Assembly (NCBI GenBank): GCA_027559495.1 | Contig: JAMXSV010000024.1 | Coordinates: 2,046,001-2,110,000 of the forward strand | Direction of reading: 5' to 3' | DNA length: 64,000 nucleotides | Source of the DNA: Aurifilum marmelostoma | Lineage: Eukaryota > Ascomycota > Sordariomycetes > Diaporthales > Cryphonectriaceae | In this document: positions 44,558 through 55,004 of the stretch, piece by piece | How the letters are laid out: each line of letters starts with the position of its first letter | How positions within the stretch are numbered: position 1 is the first letter of the stretch | Notes under the pieces: generated by a model | What the model saw: the letters and a program-made list of their open reading frames with translations, nothing else | Told to the model about the DNA's origin: nothing | Databases searched by the model: none | Translations under genes and position numbers: made by a program

Positions 44558-45907
44558 ATGACTTCTGCTGGCCCTCCCGCGATCGACTTCCAACCTCCCG
44601 GCTCGGATGACGTGGCGTTCTGGGCCAATTTTGCTGCAGAATTTCGACTCAAATTTGGCGATATGGTACGGTCTCTGCTCTGCTGTCCCGCGACGTGGCC
44701 ATCGGGATCTCATACACTGACACCTGGCACGCTAGACGTCGACCACTTCTACCGCCACGCCGGTCCGGCATGCCTTCGAGTCCAGGGTTATGGAGACCAA
44801 GGCTCCCAAGAGGTTAGTTGTTCTTCCCTTTTCTGCGCCCGTGCCCGCCCTCCCTTTGCAACCAGGAAGGGCTGTTCGCAATCGAGTCATATGATGCTAT
44901 CAAGATATCAATGGGAATCTCTCCGAGACAATTATGCGGAGAACTTATCTATAATTTACTACTGATCGACTCCATCCTTCCTCAACGTTGCCTCCCTCCA
45001 GCTATTGGTATCCATGCCTGCGGCACAGCTTACTGACGGGAGCTCGATAGCGATATCAACCTCCTGATTCTGGACTACTTGACGATGGAGGGCTACCCTC
45101 TGGCAGCCGCCAAGTTCTCGAAGGAGGCAAACCTTCAGCCGCGGCAAGAGGATCCTGCCATCAAGGCCCGGCAGCAGATCAAGAACTCGATCCACCAGGG
45201 AAACATCATGGAGGCTATCGAGGCTCTGAACGAACTGGATCCCGAGGTATGTCAGATTATTACATTCTCGACCCACCAACCTCTTCCACATGATTAGAAC
45301 ACGAGTTTACATGCACCACGCATATGGTCCTTGTGGCCGTTGATGATAAACAACCACTTTTTTTATGAACATTGTCTTCTCTACACATATATGTCCATTA
45401 CACCGCCTTGGCGAAATCTCCAGACTGACCATGGACCAGATCCTGGACAAGGATGCGCGCCTTCACTTTGCGTTGTTGCGACTACAGCTCATTGAGTTGA
45501 TTCGCAACTCTGAAGACGGTGACAAGAGCATGCTCCACGCCATTCACTTCGCATCTCAACAGCTTGGACCTCGTGCGCCCAAGAACCCCGAGTTCCTCGA
45601 GCAGTTGGAGCAGACCATGGCCTTGTTCCTTTACCCGAGGAACGAGTTGAGACCGGAGCAGCAAGCGCTGCTGCACCCCGACCTGCGGAGAGAAGTTGCA
45701 GACACGGTAAATATGGCGATTATCCTTCGCCAAACCAAGCGCCGTGAGGCAGCCATCCGGCAGCTTGTCAAGGTGCGAACCTGGGCCGAGGACTCTGCTC
45801 GCAGCGCACGGAAGGACCTGCCTGAGCGATTGAGTCTTGGGCTGAACGGCGACGACCTCGATGGCACCTCCCACGAGAATGGGTCCGAGGCTATGGTCAC
45901 AACCTAG
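44558..45907 (+). CDS. GID8: GID/CTLH E3 ligase scaffold subunit Gid8
   Basis: Four exons, 44558-44665, 44736-44812, 45051-45246 and 45440-45907, give 282 residues. The core is LisH ('DINLLILDYLTMEGYPLAAAKF'), CTLH ('IKARQQIKNSIHQGNIMEAI', 'LNELDPEILDKD') and CRA ('LHFALLRLQLIELIR' onward), the exact Gid8/Twa1 layout. The protein scaffolds the GID ubiquitin ligase that degrades gluconeogenic enzymes when glucose returns. The start is uncertain. The ATG at 44558 adds 35 residues that I do not recognise. The in-frame ATG at 44663-44665, the last codon of exon 1, would give the more usual short start (M-TTSTATPVRHAF). Introns two and three are long for this region (238 and 193 bp). The C terminus is a poorly conserved Asp/Gly/Glu-rich tail. 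Confidence 0.88.
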
Positions 45908-46921
45908 CATGGACCGAACCTGGTCCCTACGAACTCAAGCGGGCTGATGGTCCTCGATTATTATGATGAATAATGTTTTCTTCCCCCCTTCTTTTCCCTT
46001 TCATGATACTTTCTCTTTTTCGATGGCGTTGTGGTGGGGATGAATTTTACTTTGGCAGCAAGGCAGCCAAAAAGGCGTTCAGGTTCGCCGGAGCGATTTT
46101 ACAATAGGCAGAAGCGATACAGAGGATACCCTCGGCGTTCATTGGGGAGGTAGCAGATGTGACACTGGAATGGCAGTTCCATACAAAATTGTCTTACGAG
46201 TTATGATTCAACGTTATCAACTACTGTGGTCTTTCAATTTGGAAGCATTATGAAATAAACATCTCAGGACTCGCTTAACACAGATATGACACGAGTCTAG
46301 CGTCATGTCCAATACCACGAGCTACTGTCAAAAATAATGCTGTCTAAGTTTGAAGGTTGCGTGTACAGAAATGCCTTTTCCCCATTGTTTCATGAACACC
46401 TACTGGCTCAAGCAGCTCGCCCTTTGCTTAAAATCTCATGTCCTGTCAGAAGTTCAACAAGCTGAACTAGAGTGAAGCAACTGAGTTGGAGGTCTTCAGG
46501 CTCTGAGTACAACAAATATTCGGACGAGTCTGGTCTGTCCCTAAAGGCCCATGGACCATTACTTTGCACCATGATATCTGTACTTCATACAATGATGCCA
46601 AAATTTGGTTGACTTTGAGTTCATCATCATTCGCATTGCAGAGTGTCCGGACCATTTGATCAGGCTACACCTCTCTCCTCAAATTGTAGTCTACGAACTC
46701 GGCCACAGGTTGGTGTTCTTCAGAGGCCCTCTTGCCTTATACGATGACCTCCTCCCGACAAAGTTGACTACCACTGCACAACACGTGTTTGGAAAAGATG
46801 AATCTCAAGTCTTCAATCCTGGTCCCCGCCATCTATCACATATGTACAGCCCTCCAATCTTGATCTCTCTTCCCTGTCCATGCCATTTCCCTATTGATTT
46901 TAACTCCGTCAATGGGACCCC
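45908..46921. other. 1 kb convergent 3' region, no gene seen
   Basis: This lies between the 3' ends of GID8 and the complex I subunit gene and is AT-rich. A frame at 46605-47015 runs antisense into the complex I gene and has no supporting features. Confidence 0.5.
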
Positions 46922-47636
46922 CTACTTCGTCCTGACGTGCTTCAACTTGCCCGGCGAGTATAAGAAGTTGTTCGCATACGCCTTGGGCGTAAACTTCCTC
47001 TCGTTGGGCTCCTGAACGAAGTACTCGTACCCCTGCTTCTCGGCAAAGTTGATGGCGTCCTCCTTGGTCTTGAAGTTGAGGTGCGTGCCCTGCATGTAGT
47101 CGCCAGACGACTGCCATCCCATCAGCGGGTTCTCCCATCGATTGCCCTTGGGCAGCACGTCCCAGTCCATCCGCCACTTCTTGGACTGCCAGTCGCCCGA
47201 CTGCGTAGCAGGCTTGGCCTTCTTGTAGATGCGCACCGTGCGGGCCTGCAGTTCGATCGGCGCACCGGAGAGCACGGCGGCAGGGAGGGCGACGCCAGGC
47301 TCAGAGCCGTCGAGGAGGCGTTTGGGGACGGGGGTGAAGGTTCTAGGAAAGCCTGGTTAGCTTGGTCCGGGAGGTGGAAGACCGGCAGGAGACTGTCTCG
47401 GGACAGGGCTTCAGGACGACATACGATGTAGCTTTGTCAATGTGAGCACCGTAGTCAGGCTGGTTGTGTCCCACAGGACCCTGGGAGGGCTCTGGAGGGG
47501 CGGGCGGCTCGTTCTGGGGTCGCTTCGCGTTGATGATCGAGTTGGACGACGAGTAGCGAAGGCCGTTAAATTGTGTAGATCGCGATGTGGCGGCCCGCAG
47601 CATGCGAGCTGCATGAGGTACTCTGAGAGACGCCAT
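46922..47636 (-). CDS. NDUFS4: Complex I 21 kDa subunit (NDUFS4)
   Basis: Two exons, 47425-47636 and 46922-47342, flank an 82-bp intron (GTATGT donor, CCTAG acceptor) and give 210 residues. Residues 1-30 (MASLRVPHAARMLRAATSRS) form a mitochondrial presequence. The conserved C-terminal domain reads 'ARTVRIYKKAKPATQSG', KKWRMDWDVLPKGNRWENPLMGW (abridged here), 'INFAEKQGYEYFVQEP' and YANNFLYSPGKLKHVRTK, which is diagnostic of NDUFS4, called the 21 kDa subunit in Neurospora. It is an accessory subunit in the NADH-dehydrogenase arm that stabilises assembly. It is transcribed divergently from ATP17 across 356 bp. Confidence 0.95.
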
Positions 47637-47992
47637 GGTGAATTGAAGTGTTTGCAGTTCACCAGACCGATCTGAGGGTTGTCAAGCTAACGGCGACAAG
47701 TTCGATGCGGAAGGGAAGGTTGGAGGTCGCTGACGTTTGGGCGGGCGAGAGTCAGGGGCGCTCTGATTGGCTGTCGGAAAATCAGCGCACTGGGTCCGGT
47801 CTCTGCATTCCTGTTCCTGTCCCGGCTCCGGCTTCAACCGCCAAACTTCCAACGTCAACGACCCCCCACACCTTCGACACGGATTCAATTGAAGCGACCT
47901 CAGCTGCGCCCAATTGATTGTCGACGTGCTCTACCGTCCTTCGATCCGATCCGATCCTTCCGTTCCTCGGGCATCCCGGCACAGAACTCAAG
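47637..47992. promoter_or_regulatory. Bidirectional OXPHOS promoter, NDUFS4 / ATP17
   Basis: A 356-bp region between the start codons of a complex I and an ATP-synthase gene. It holds ATTGG at 47766-47770 (a CCAAT box on the minus strand, facing NDUFS4) and CCAAT at 47910-47914 (facing ATP17, about 80 bp before its ATG). CCAAT is the target of the Hap2/3/5 complex, a known regulator of fungal respiratory genes. Function here is inferred. Confidence 0.5.
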
Positions 47993-48670
47993 ATGAGCTT
48001 CGTCACCCGCCGAGCGCTCTCGACGCTCATTCCTCCCAAGGTAAGATCGACCTTACCACTGCACGGGCTGAATCTCTGCTAACATCATGTCCCATAGGTC
48101 GCTTCGCCCAAGGTACGTGTATAGAGCTCGAACGGACCCCGATCGCCGCAGCGGACGGTGTACAGAGAGAGATACAAGGCGCAGGAAAAGGAACAATAAG
48201 AGCTGGCTTTGATGCGGACGCATGGCATTCACTGGATCAAGTCGAGGACTCTGGGTCTAACATTACGACACTTAGGCGATCGGCTCTGACCCCAACGGCA
48301 TTGCGATGAAGCGCGTTGTCAACTTCTACGAAAAGCTGCCTCGGGGCCCCGCCCCCGAGGTCAAGGCCACCGGTATCCTCGGCAGGTACCAGGCCAAGCA
48401 CTTTGGCAAGAACCCGACTGCGAAGCGTATGTGAAACGAGAGCTGCTCTCCATATCCTCCCTTCCGGCGGCAATCTTTTCTCTGTTGTGGTATTGACACT
48501 GCCTCTTCCAGCTATCATCCACGCCATCGTCTTCCTGGTCGTCGTTGGATACGCTCAGAACTACTACTTCCACCTGCGTAAGTCCTTATCACCACCATCC
48601 CGGGAATGGTGCTCTGGTACATTGATGCTCACCATTTTCCTCAGGCCACCACAAGAACAACGCCCACTAG
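47993..48670 (+). CDS. ATP17: ATP synthase subunit f
   Basis: Five exons, 47993-48040, 48098-48112 (15 bp, VASPK), 48276-48426, 48512-48577 and 48645-48670, join in frame to 101 residues, the length of yeast Atp17. The sequence 'SDPNGIAMKRVVNFYEKLPRGPAP' and 'ILGRYQAKHFGKNPTAKPI' are the subunit f core. They are followed by one membrane helix (IIHAIVFLVVVGYAQNYYFHL) and a His/Lys/Asn tail (RHHKNNAH). Subunit f sits in the membrane Fo part and is needed for stability and dimer contacts of the ATP synthase. Nearly half of the gene span is intron. Confidence 0.94.
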
Positions 48671-49816
48671 AGGACCCGTGGAGGAAGATAGGAGCTTCGT
48701 CAGATGTGACATGTAGATACCAGCCATAGAGAGGAAGTGAGCGCAAATCACACCTAAAAGATTTTCTTTGGTTGCAATATTCTCCCTTCCGTCTTGAGAA
48801 GTTTCAATATGATGGACCTTGACAAGATTCTACGAGCATAATAATGGCATGCATGAAGTGCATCTGCCTCTCACGACGCCCAGACCCACGGCATGGAAAA
48901 AGTAACAGTCCGCTGATGCGTCTGCCAACGCCACTAGACCTCTGGAACGGTTGTGCTAAAGAGATATATTTACGCGTAGTAATCACTAATTGCAAGAAAA
49001 GGTCATCAAGGACATGTTTCGGCAGCTGCACGCACGGTGGACAGTTGAGGAAGTGGAATGGACGTGGTTTTCCAGTATTAAATGTGGAAACATATGATTA
49101 CATTCTGCATCATGCCAGAAAGAGATGGCATCGTAGCAGCTTTTCTAACCATAAGGTAGGAAAAGAAGGGGAGGTCGTGTGTCTGCAAAGCTGCATGAGG
49201 TCACATCAATCCTGCACTGCCTGTGCAGGCGCGTTGCATTTGGCTTTTGCTAGGCTGCAGCAGTTTCGAGCGGGTGTCTGACTGGAAGCTGTCGTTTGTA
49301 GGAGTTGGTCCGTGCACCCTGCGCTAAGCCAAGCTCAGGGGTGGGTCCCCCATCGGAAACCCAGGCCCCCAGCGTTGCTCAGGTCCCATATTCAAGCAAC
49401 TAACTGTACAGCAGCGGTTGCGACGACCTCGAAAAACGGCCAAACCGTCCGTCTACGAGGCGATTCTCCTTCTTTTCTTTTCCAGGGAAGGCGATCGCAT
49501 ATCTTTTTGTTCGTACCCTCTGGTCGCTCTATAGCGAGGTCTGTTCACTTGAACACCTCGACCGCAGGCATCAGCCCCCAACCCCTGCCTCCGTCGCGCC
49601 AACTTTTTGGCTGCGTCACTCCGATCCGATTTCGATTTCTCGACTCCAGCCACTTTCCATCTCGACGTCCAAACACGTCCACGACCACGACTGGACCCCG
49701 TGAACTGTATCTTGAAGCCACGCAGAACCTCGGAACTCATAAGCAGGCCTTTCTACCGCATCTAGTGGCAGCATCCTAGAGGCAGCCCATTGACAGCAGC
49801 ACCTGTTTGTCGGACG
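48671..49816. other. 1.1 kb upstream region of the RGG-protein gene
   Basis: No gene was recognised. The part from about 49450 to 49816 is pyrimidine-rich and probably the 5' leader of the next gene. Confidence 0.45.
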
Positions 49817-52800
49817 ATGGCGGCGGAACCAACGCCACAACAGTCCGTCGAAGAATCTGCGACTCCTGTTGTTTTGCGCGTAAGTCGTGTCCCATTGCCC
49901 CGCGCGTCATCGCAGGCCCTTCAACTAAGCACATTTCTTGCCATAACCAGACACAGACAGACGATGGCAGTCACGACGTCGTTGGAGAATCGCCCGCGGA
50001 TGCCCCCGCCGGGTCCAACGCCCATGGCGAGTCTCCTGCGGCCGCAGTCGATCGGCTGGTCCATGACTTAGTTGACGAGGTTATCAACTCTGCCGAGGTC
50101 AGCATCAGTGGAGGCTCCGACACCGAAGCTTCCAGGCCAGATCAGCTCAAAAAGGACGACAAGGGCCACTCCCGAACCTCGTCCGCTAAGAAACCTGCCA
50201 CCTTCAAGCCTGTCTCCGTGAACAAGACCTTCCTGGCTTCCAAAGCAACTTCGAGTACGAGCGTGCCCAAGGTCGGCGACAAACCCTCGACACCTGTACC
50301 CTCTGCCGCGGCGCCCTCGAGCACATCGAGCACGCCAAAACCTCGACTTGTTGCCAAGACTGCAGGGGGTCTACGCGATGCCTCCAAGTCATCTTTGTCT
50401 CAGAACGGGCGTCCTGCGCCCGATGGAAATGCTGTGTGGAACAAGAATCGGCGTACGTCCGCTCCTTTCATCTCGAATGCGCTTGCCATTGAATGATCCC
50501 CCTGTGCAAGAGGTGCTGACAAGCATTTCACATGTAGCTGCCCCCGTACCCGACCCTAAGAAGTTCACGGACGAGGAGCTGGCCAAAATTGGCATTCACA
50601 TGGCGCACCGAATCCAAGCAGACGATACGAAAGGCCAATCTAATGCGTGGGCCGATATCGATGACGACGATGAGGATTGGGACGCGCCCGAAGCAATTAC
50701 CTGGACTGACGGCACTAAGACGACCATCCCACACGTTGACGAGACGCCGACCATACCTGAGCAGCCTGTGGTCAAAGAGATCCCCAAGCCCGTCGAGAAG
50801 CCTCGCTCTCCAGCACCCCCGGTCTCAGTACCGCCCTCCAGCTCGCCCTCTGTGAAGCCCGGCACTCTGGCGTCTGGCAAGGGTCTTGTCTTGACCAAGG
50901 GAGCATCCTCAGAGAAGCCTACCCTTGTTGCAAAACCTCCCGCGCCGCCGACGCCTGTCAAGTCACCATGGGCCCCACTTCCACCGATCTCTAAGGTTTC
51001 GCCGATGGAGGTTCATCATGACTTACCACAGCGAGGTTTCGCGCCACCAGGTCAGGGCTACGGCCTACGAGGTGGACCACCACCGCCAGCGGCTAGAGAG
51101 ATTGCTGCCGATGACTTTAGTCGATCGCCGCGTCGAGACAACCAGCAGCTCTACAACTCTCACTCGGGTCGCTATGAGCCTGTACCCGACCGCCGTGGCA
51201 TGACGCGGGCTGACTACCCTCAGAGACAGCCTGCGGTCCTGCAGCGTCCCATGCACTCCGAGATGCAGGGACCTGCGGAGCCATCAGCCGCGTTCCAAAC
51301 CTCTCACACGAGCGGTGGGTTCGGCAGGCGGCGCAACTCGTCCAACGTCAGCGGTGGCAGTGGGAGCTTCCAGAGGATGGGCCGGCCTTACGACCACTCT
51401 ATGCCACCTCCTGAGGTGTACAGCGCAAGACGTAGCTCGCTTGCTGGTGCTGGCGACCATCCTCTTTCACCACACAATATTCCGCCTCCTGGTCCTCAAG
51501 CTGGCCCGCAGGGAGGTCCTCGCTCGAATGCCTCACCGTATCAGGCCCGTGTGTCTCCTGCCATGTCATCTGCCGCTCCCGTCGTTCCTGAAGTTCCGGA
51601 CGCAGCAGTACCGCAGCCGACGATGGAGAATACCGTGGAGTTCCAGAAGCGACTCATGCAGGAGCGTCGCGCTGAGGCCATCAAGCGGCGACAGGAGGAA
51701 GAGGCCCAAGAGGAAGCAGCGAGGAAGGAGAGATTAGCAAAGAAGCTAGCTGCTCTAGGTCCTGCTCCCGAGCGAAAGAGTGCGAAGAAGGAAGATTCAC
51801 ACGAGGCAGCCAAGACACCAGCGTCTCAGCCCCACGAAACTGCGGAACTCGCGCAGGTTCCGGGGCCGAGGGAGGCAAAGCCAGCCTCCGCGACGACCGA
51901 CGACAAGTCCCCCTCGCTTCCAAATGGCGTACAGCCAGAGCCTCAAGCGCGTGCTAGACCACCGACCGGACACGAGCAGCCACCGGCTGCAGAGAACAAG
52001 CACGCCCACCCATGGCAGCCTCGCATGCCGAACCAGCCTGAGCGCATCTGGGGCTCCGGCAGCCAGCCCCCTCGAAACCTTTGGGCCGCTCCTAATAACG
52101 ATCGGACACTTGGCAATGGTACATTCAGTGCAAACGCTGGTTTCGATACTCAGCCATCCCACACAGCCCCGATGCATGGCAATCGTCCTGCTCCTGGACC
52201 TATTGCACCACCAAGGGGGGCCGCCTCGACTGGTCCGTCGTCTCGACTTGGTCCCATCGGACCCCCTCAGCGTCATGAGCCACGTGCCACAGACGACAAG
52301 GAGAGGAACAGGAGTCGATGGGCTCAAGCAGTCATGACAGATGATGCAGAGTACCATGCCGCAGAGCAAGAGCGCCGCGCCGAAATGGAACGAGACATGA
52401 GGGCACGAGGCTTGAAGTATCCAGGCGTGGATGTGCCCATTCAAGATTCTTGGATCGAGAGAGACGAGGAAGGCCAAGTCATCCAAAAGCGTGCAGAGGT
52501 CACATATACCCACAACTCCCCACCATGGCAGGTCGCACCTGGGGCTGGACAGGACGAACAGCGACGCGCCGCAGTTCCATCATCTTCAGGCCAAAACGGC
52601 AGTGCTGCCGCCACCTCGCAATCCAGATTCTTCCCCTCTGGTAGAGACGCTCAGCAACTGGAGCCTCTGGCCCCGGACACAGGTCGGCCGTTTGAGGAGG
52701 ACGCTTTCGATGGCGATGCTTTATATTCGCACGCGGCCCCGCCCATCAGAGTCAAGCTTCCCCCGGCTCCAACAGTTTCTGCGCCACCTGCATCACAACG

Positions 52801-53560
52801 ACCTGGTCAGCCAGGTTCCAGCTGGGGTCAAGGGCCCTCTGTTCGGGACGATGGTCCAGGTCGCGGTCAGGCTTCCAGGCCAAATTTCGGTGCTTCAAAC
52901 GCGGCGTCCAGCCAAGGTACGAGCACACCGATCATGGATCGCATCAAGAACCTCTTCGCAGACAAGCCATCGAGTGTGAACTCGTCAAGCAGGACCGCCT
53001 TGGCCCAACCATCTTCTGCCACGTCGGCAACTGTGTCACTTCCATTCATCTACGCACCAAGCACCATCGTTGATGAGCGTTCCTACACCACCAAGAAGAT
53101 GGATGAAGACTGTTTTGAGGAACAAGAGATGGGTTCGCTGCCAATCGTTCACCTTCCAGCAGACACTCCTGATGCGGCTTACAACCTCGCCAAAGCCCCA
53201 CCACGACAGGATAGGAGATTGCTTCCGGTGATGGCTACCACGGCTGAGGCTTTACCGTTCTACCCCGACAGCAGAAACATCTTCATTCAGCTACCAAACG
53301 GTCCAGACCGAAAGAGTGTTCCACGAGGCGGTGCCCTTCGCAGCCCTAATCCCCGGCGGGTTAGCCGAGGCTCTTCGCGGTACGGCTCCTCCTATCGAGG
53401 TGGGAACCGCGGCCGAGACTCCGCCACCCCATATTCTCCTGAGCAACCGTCAACTTCGGGAGCAAACACTGGCAGCGGGGCTGGCCGCGGTGGCCGAGGC
53501 TACCGTGGAAGATCTGACAACTGGGGTCGTGCCGCAGCACCGGCTATCCAGACCCAGTAA
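49817..53560 (+). CDS. Large disordered RGG-box protein, family not recognised
   Basis: Three exons, 49817-49879, 49951-50452 and 50538-53560, splice in frame to 1195 residues. Almost the whole chain is Pro/Ser/Ala/Gln-rich and predicted disordered. One short conserved-looking block, 'FTDEELAKIGIHMAHRI' followed by SNAWADIDDDDEDWDAPEA, is acidic and Trp-rich and lies near residues 195-245. A charged helix (about 560-605, Glu/Arg/Lys-rich, 'QKRLMQERRAEAIKRRQEE') may form a coiled coil. Another ordered patch is 'DDAEYHAAEQERRAEMERDM'. The C terminus is RGG/RG-rich (YRGGNRGRD, GRGGRGYRGR), typical of RNA-binding or arginine-methylated proteins. I infer a role in mRNA or translation control, but I cannot name the family. 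Two additional introns inside the long last exon cannot be excluded. Confidence 0.72.
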
Positions 53561-55004
53561 GCCTGGGTGTCCGGGAACCCCATCTCGGCCCCATGTCGCC
53601 GATTTCTGACACTACAACTCGGTCAATATTTGACTTTCGTTGCACTGGTGTCTGCCTCTTCGTCTAATACAGAGTTGATCTGTAATAGAATTGCCCAGTG
53701 CACATTTTTGTCCGCATTCGGCCCCCTCGAAGGAAAAAAAACCCTTTCAAAGACTAAAACTCGTCTGATTTTCTATGCTGTGATCGGCTGGACAGGCAGT
53801 TTCTGTATACTTTCTACAACTCCAATCACAGAAGATCCTTTGGCCCAACTGTTGGGGCATGCTATTGAGGCTTCGGTAGGCAAAATGATGGCAGCGGATT
53901 TGACAGAAGCCTCGAAAAAAAAACTCGGTTGGGACAGCGCGGATGGACTTGGTTCTGTCGCTAGCCACGAGGTCATGTGATCAAGAGATGAAGAGGCTCT
54001 GCGTATTTTTGCGAAGGGGCGACTCGTCTGTCGTCGCCTGTCCGATTATTTTGTTTTCTTTATTTCAGTCGCGGCAGTCCTTGTCCAACACTACTCAGTG
54101 CTGCCGTGGGTGCGGCAGAGCAAGCAGTGAACGCTGCGTCCACATTGATGAAACCCAGTCGACACTTCATGTCTGCGATGGAGGAAGAGCTAGGGAAATG
54201 GCTTTTCGTGCAAGATTCGAAAGCTGGTGAAATGAGATGGACGAAAATTGTCCTCCGTCTTTGCTGACTTTCAAAGTGCCTCCGAGGAAGATTTTTTTTT
54301 TTTAATTTTTCCGTGAGCCTGAGGATTTTCTGCTCGACGAGAAGAGGCAGATCGTCCATCACATCGACACGTCAACCGCCAAAAGAAAAACAAGAAAACA
54401 AGACGAGCCTCTCCTTCGGGTGAGGAAGCTGAAACAGTTTCTTCCGGCAGCCCAGAGCTTACGATAGGCAGCAGAATAAAATGCAAATGACTGAAGCTTC
54501 GTGCCTCGTGTGCCTGATTGTGACATGTTGCAAGACTGGGGCCTCTTGGTTTAGAGAGGGGCTTCTGTCCGTATTGATTGATTTGTGACGTTCTTGTCTG
54601 GTTGTTACTCGTCCTCCCTCTCACCTCATCTAGCTTCAAGCTCGTCTCTTCGCGTTCTCTCTCTGTCCCTCTCTTCGTCACTAATCCGGCTGTGCCCATA
54701 ATCTCCTGAATATAGACACATCACGGTAGCCTTGGGAGGCTCATCATCTAAGGCCGGTTCGTGTACAGTGAATAGACACCAAGATACGACAGGATGGACA
54801 CAATCATGTGACAACAGTAATTCGCATTTCTACTTGATATCCATCCCCAAAACACATTATCATGACAAAGACCGCCCTTGCCTCCGTGCGTCGTGTGAAC
54901 CGTGTCGATGAACTCCCATAAACCCCGCAAGACAGATAAGTAATAAGTGACATAAATACATAAAAAGCAGCCTCTTTGCGTAACAAGTCCCGAGTGGACC
55001 ATGT
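53561..55004. other. 1.4 kb convergent 3' region, no gene seen
   Basis: This lies between the 3' ends of the RGG-protein gene and MCM6. Frames at 53567-53980 and 54271-54699 show no conserved features. A nine-to-twelve T run lies near 54292-54303. Confidence 0.5.
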
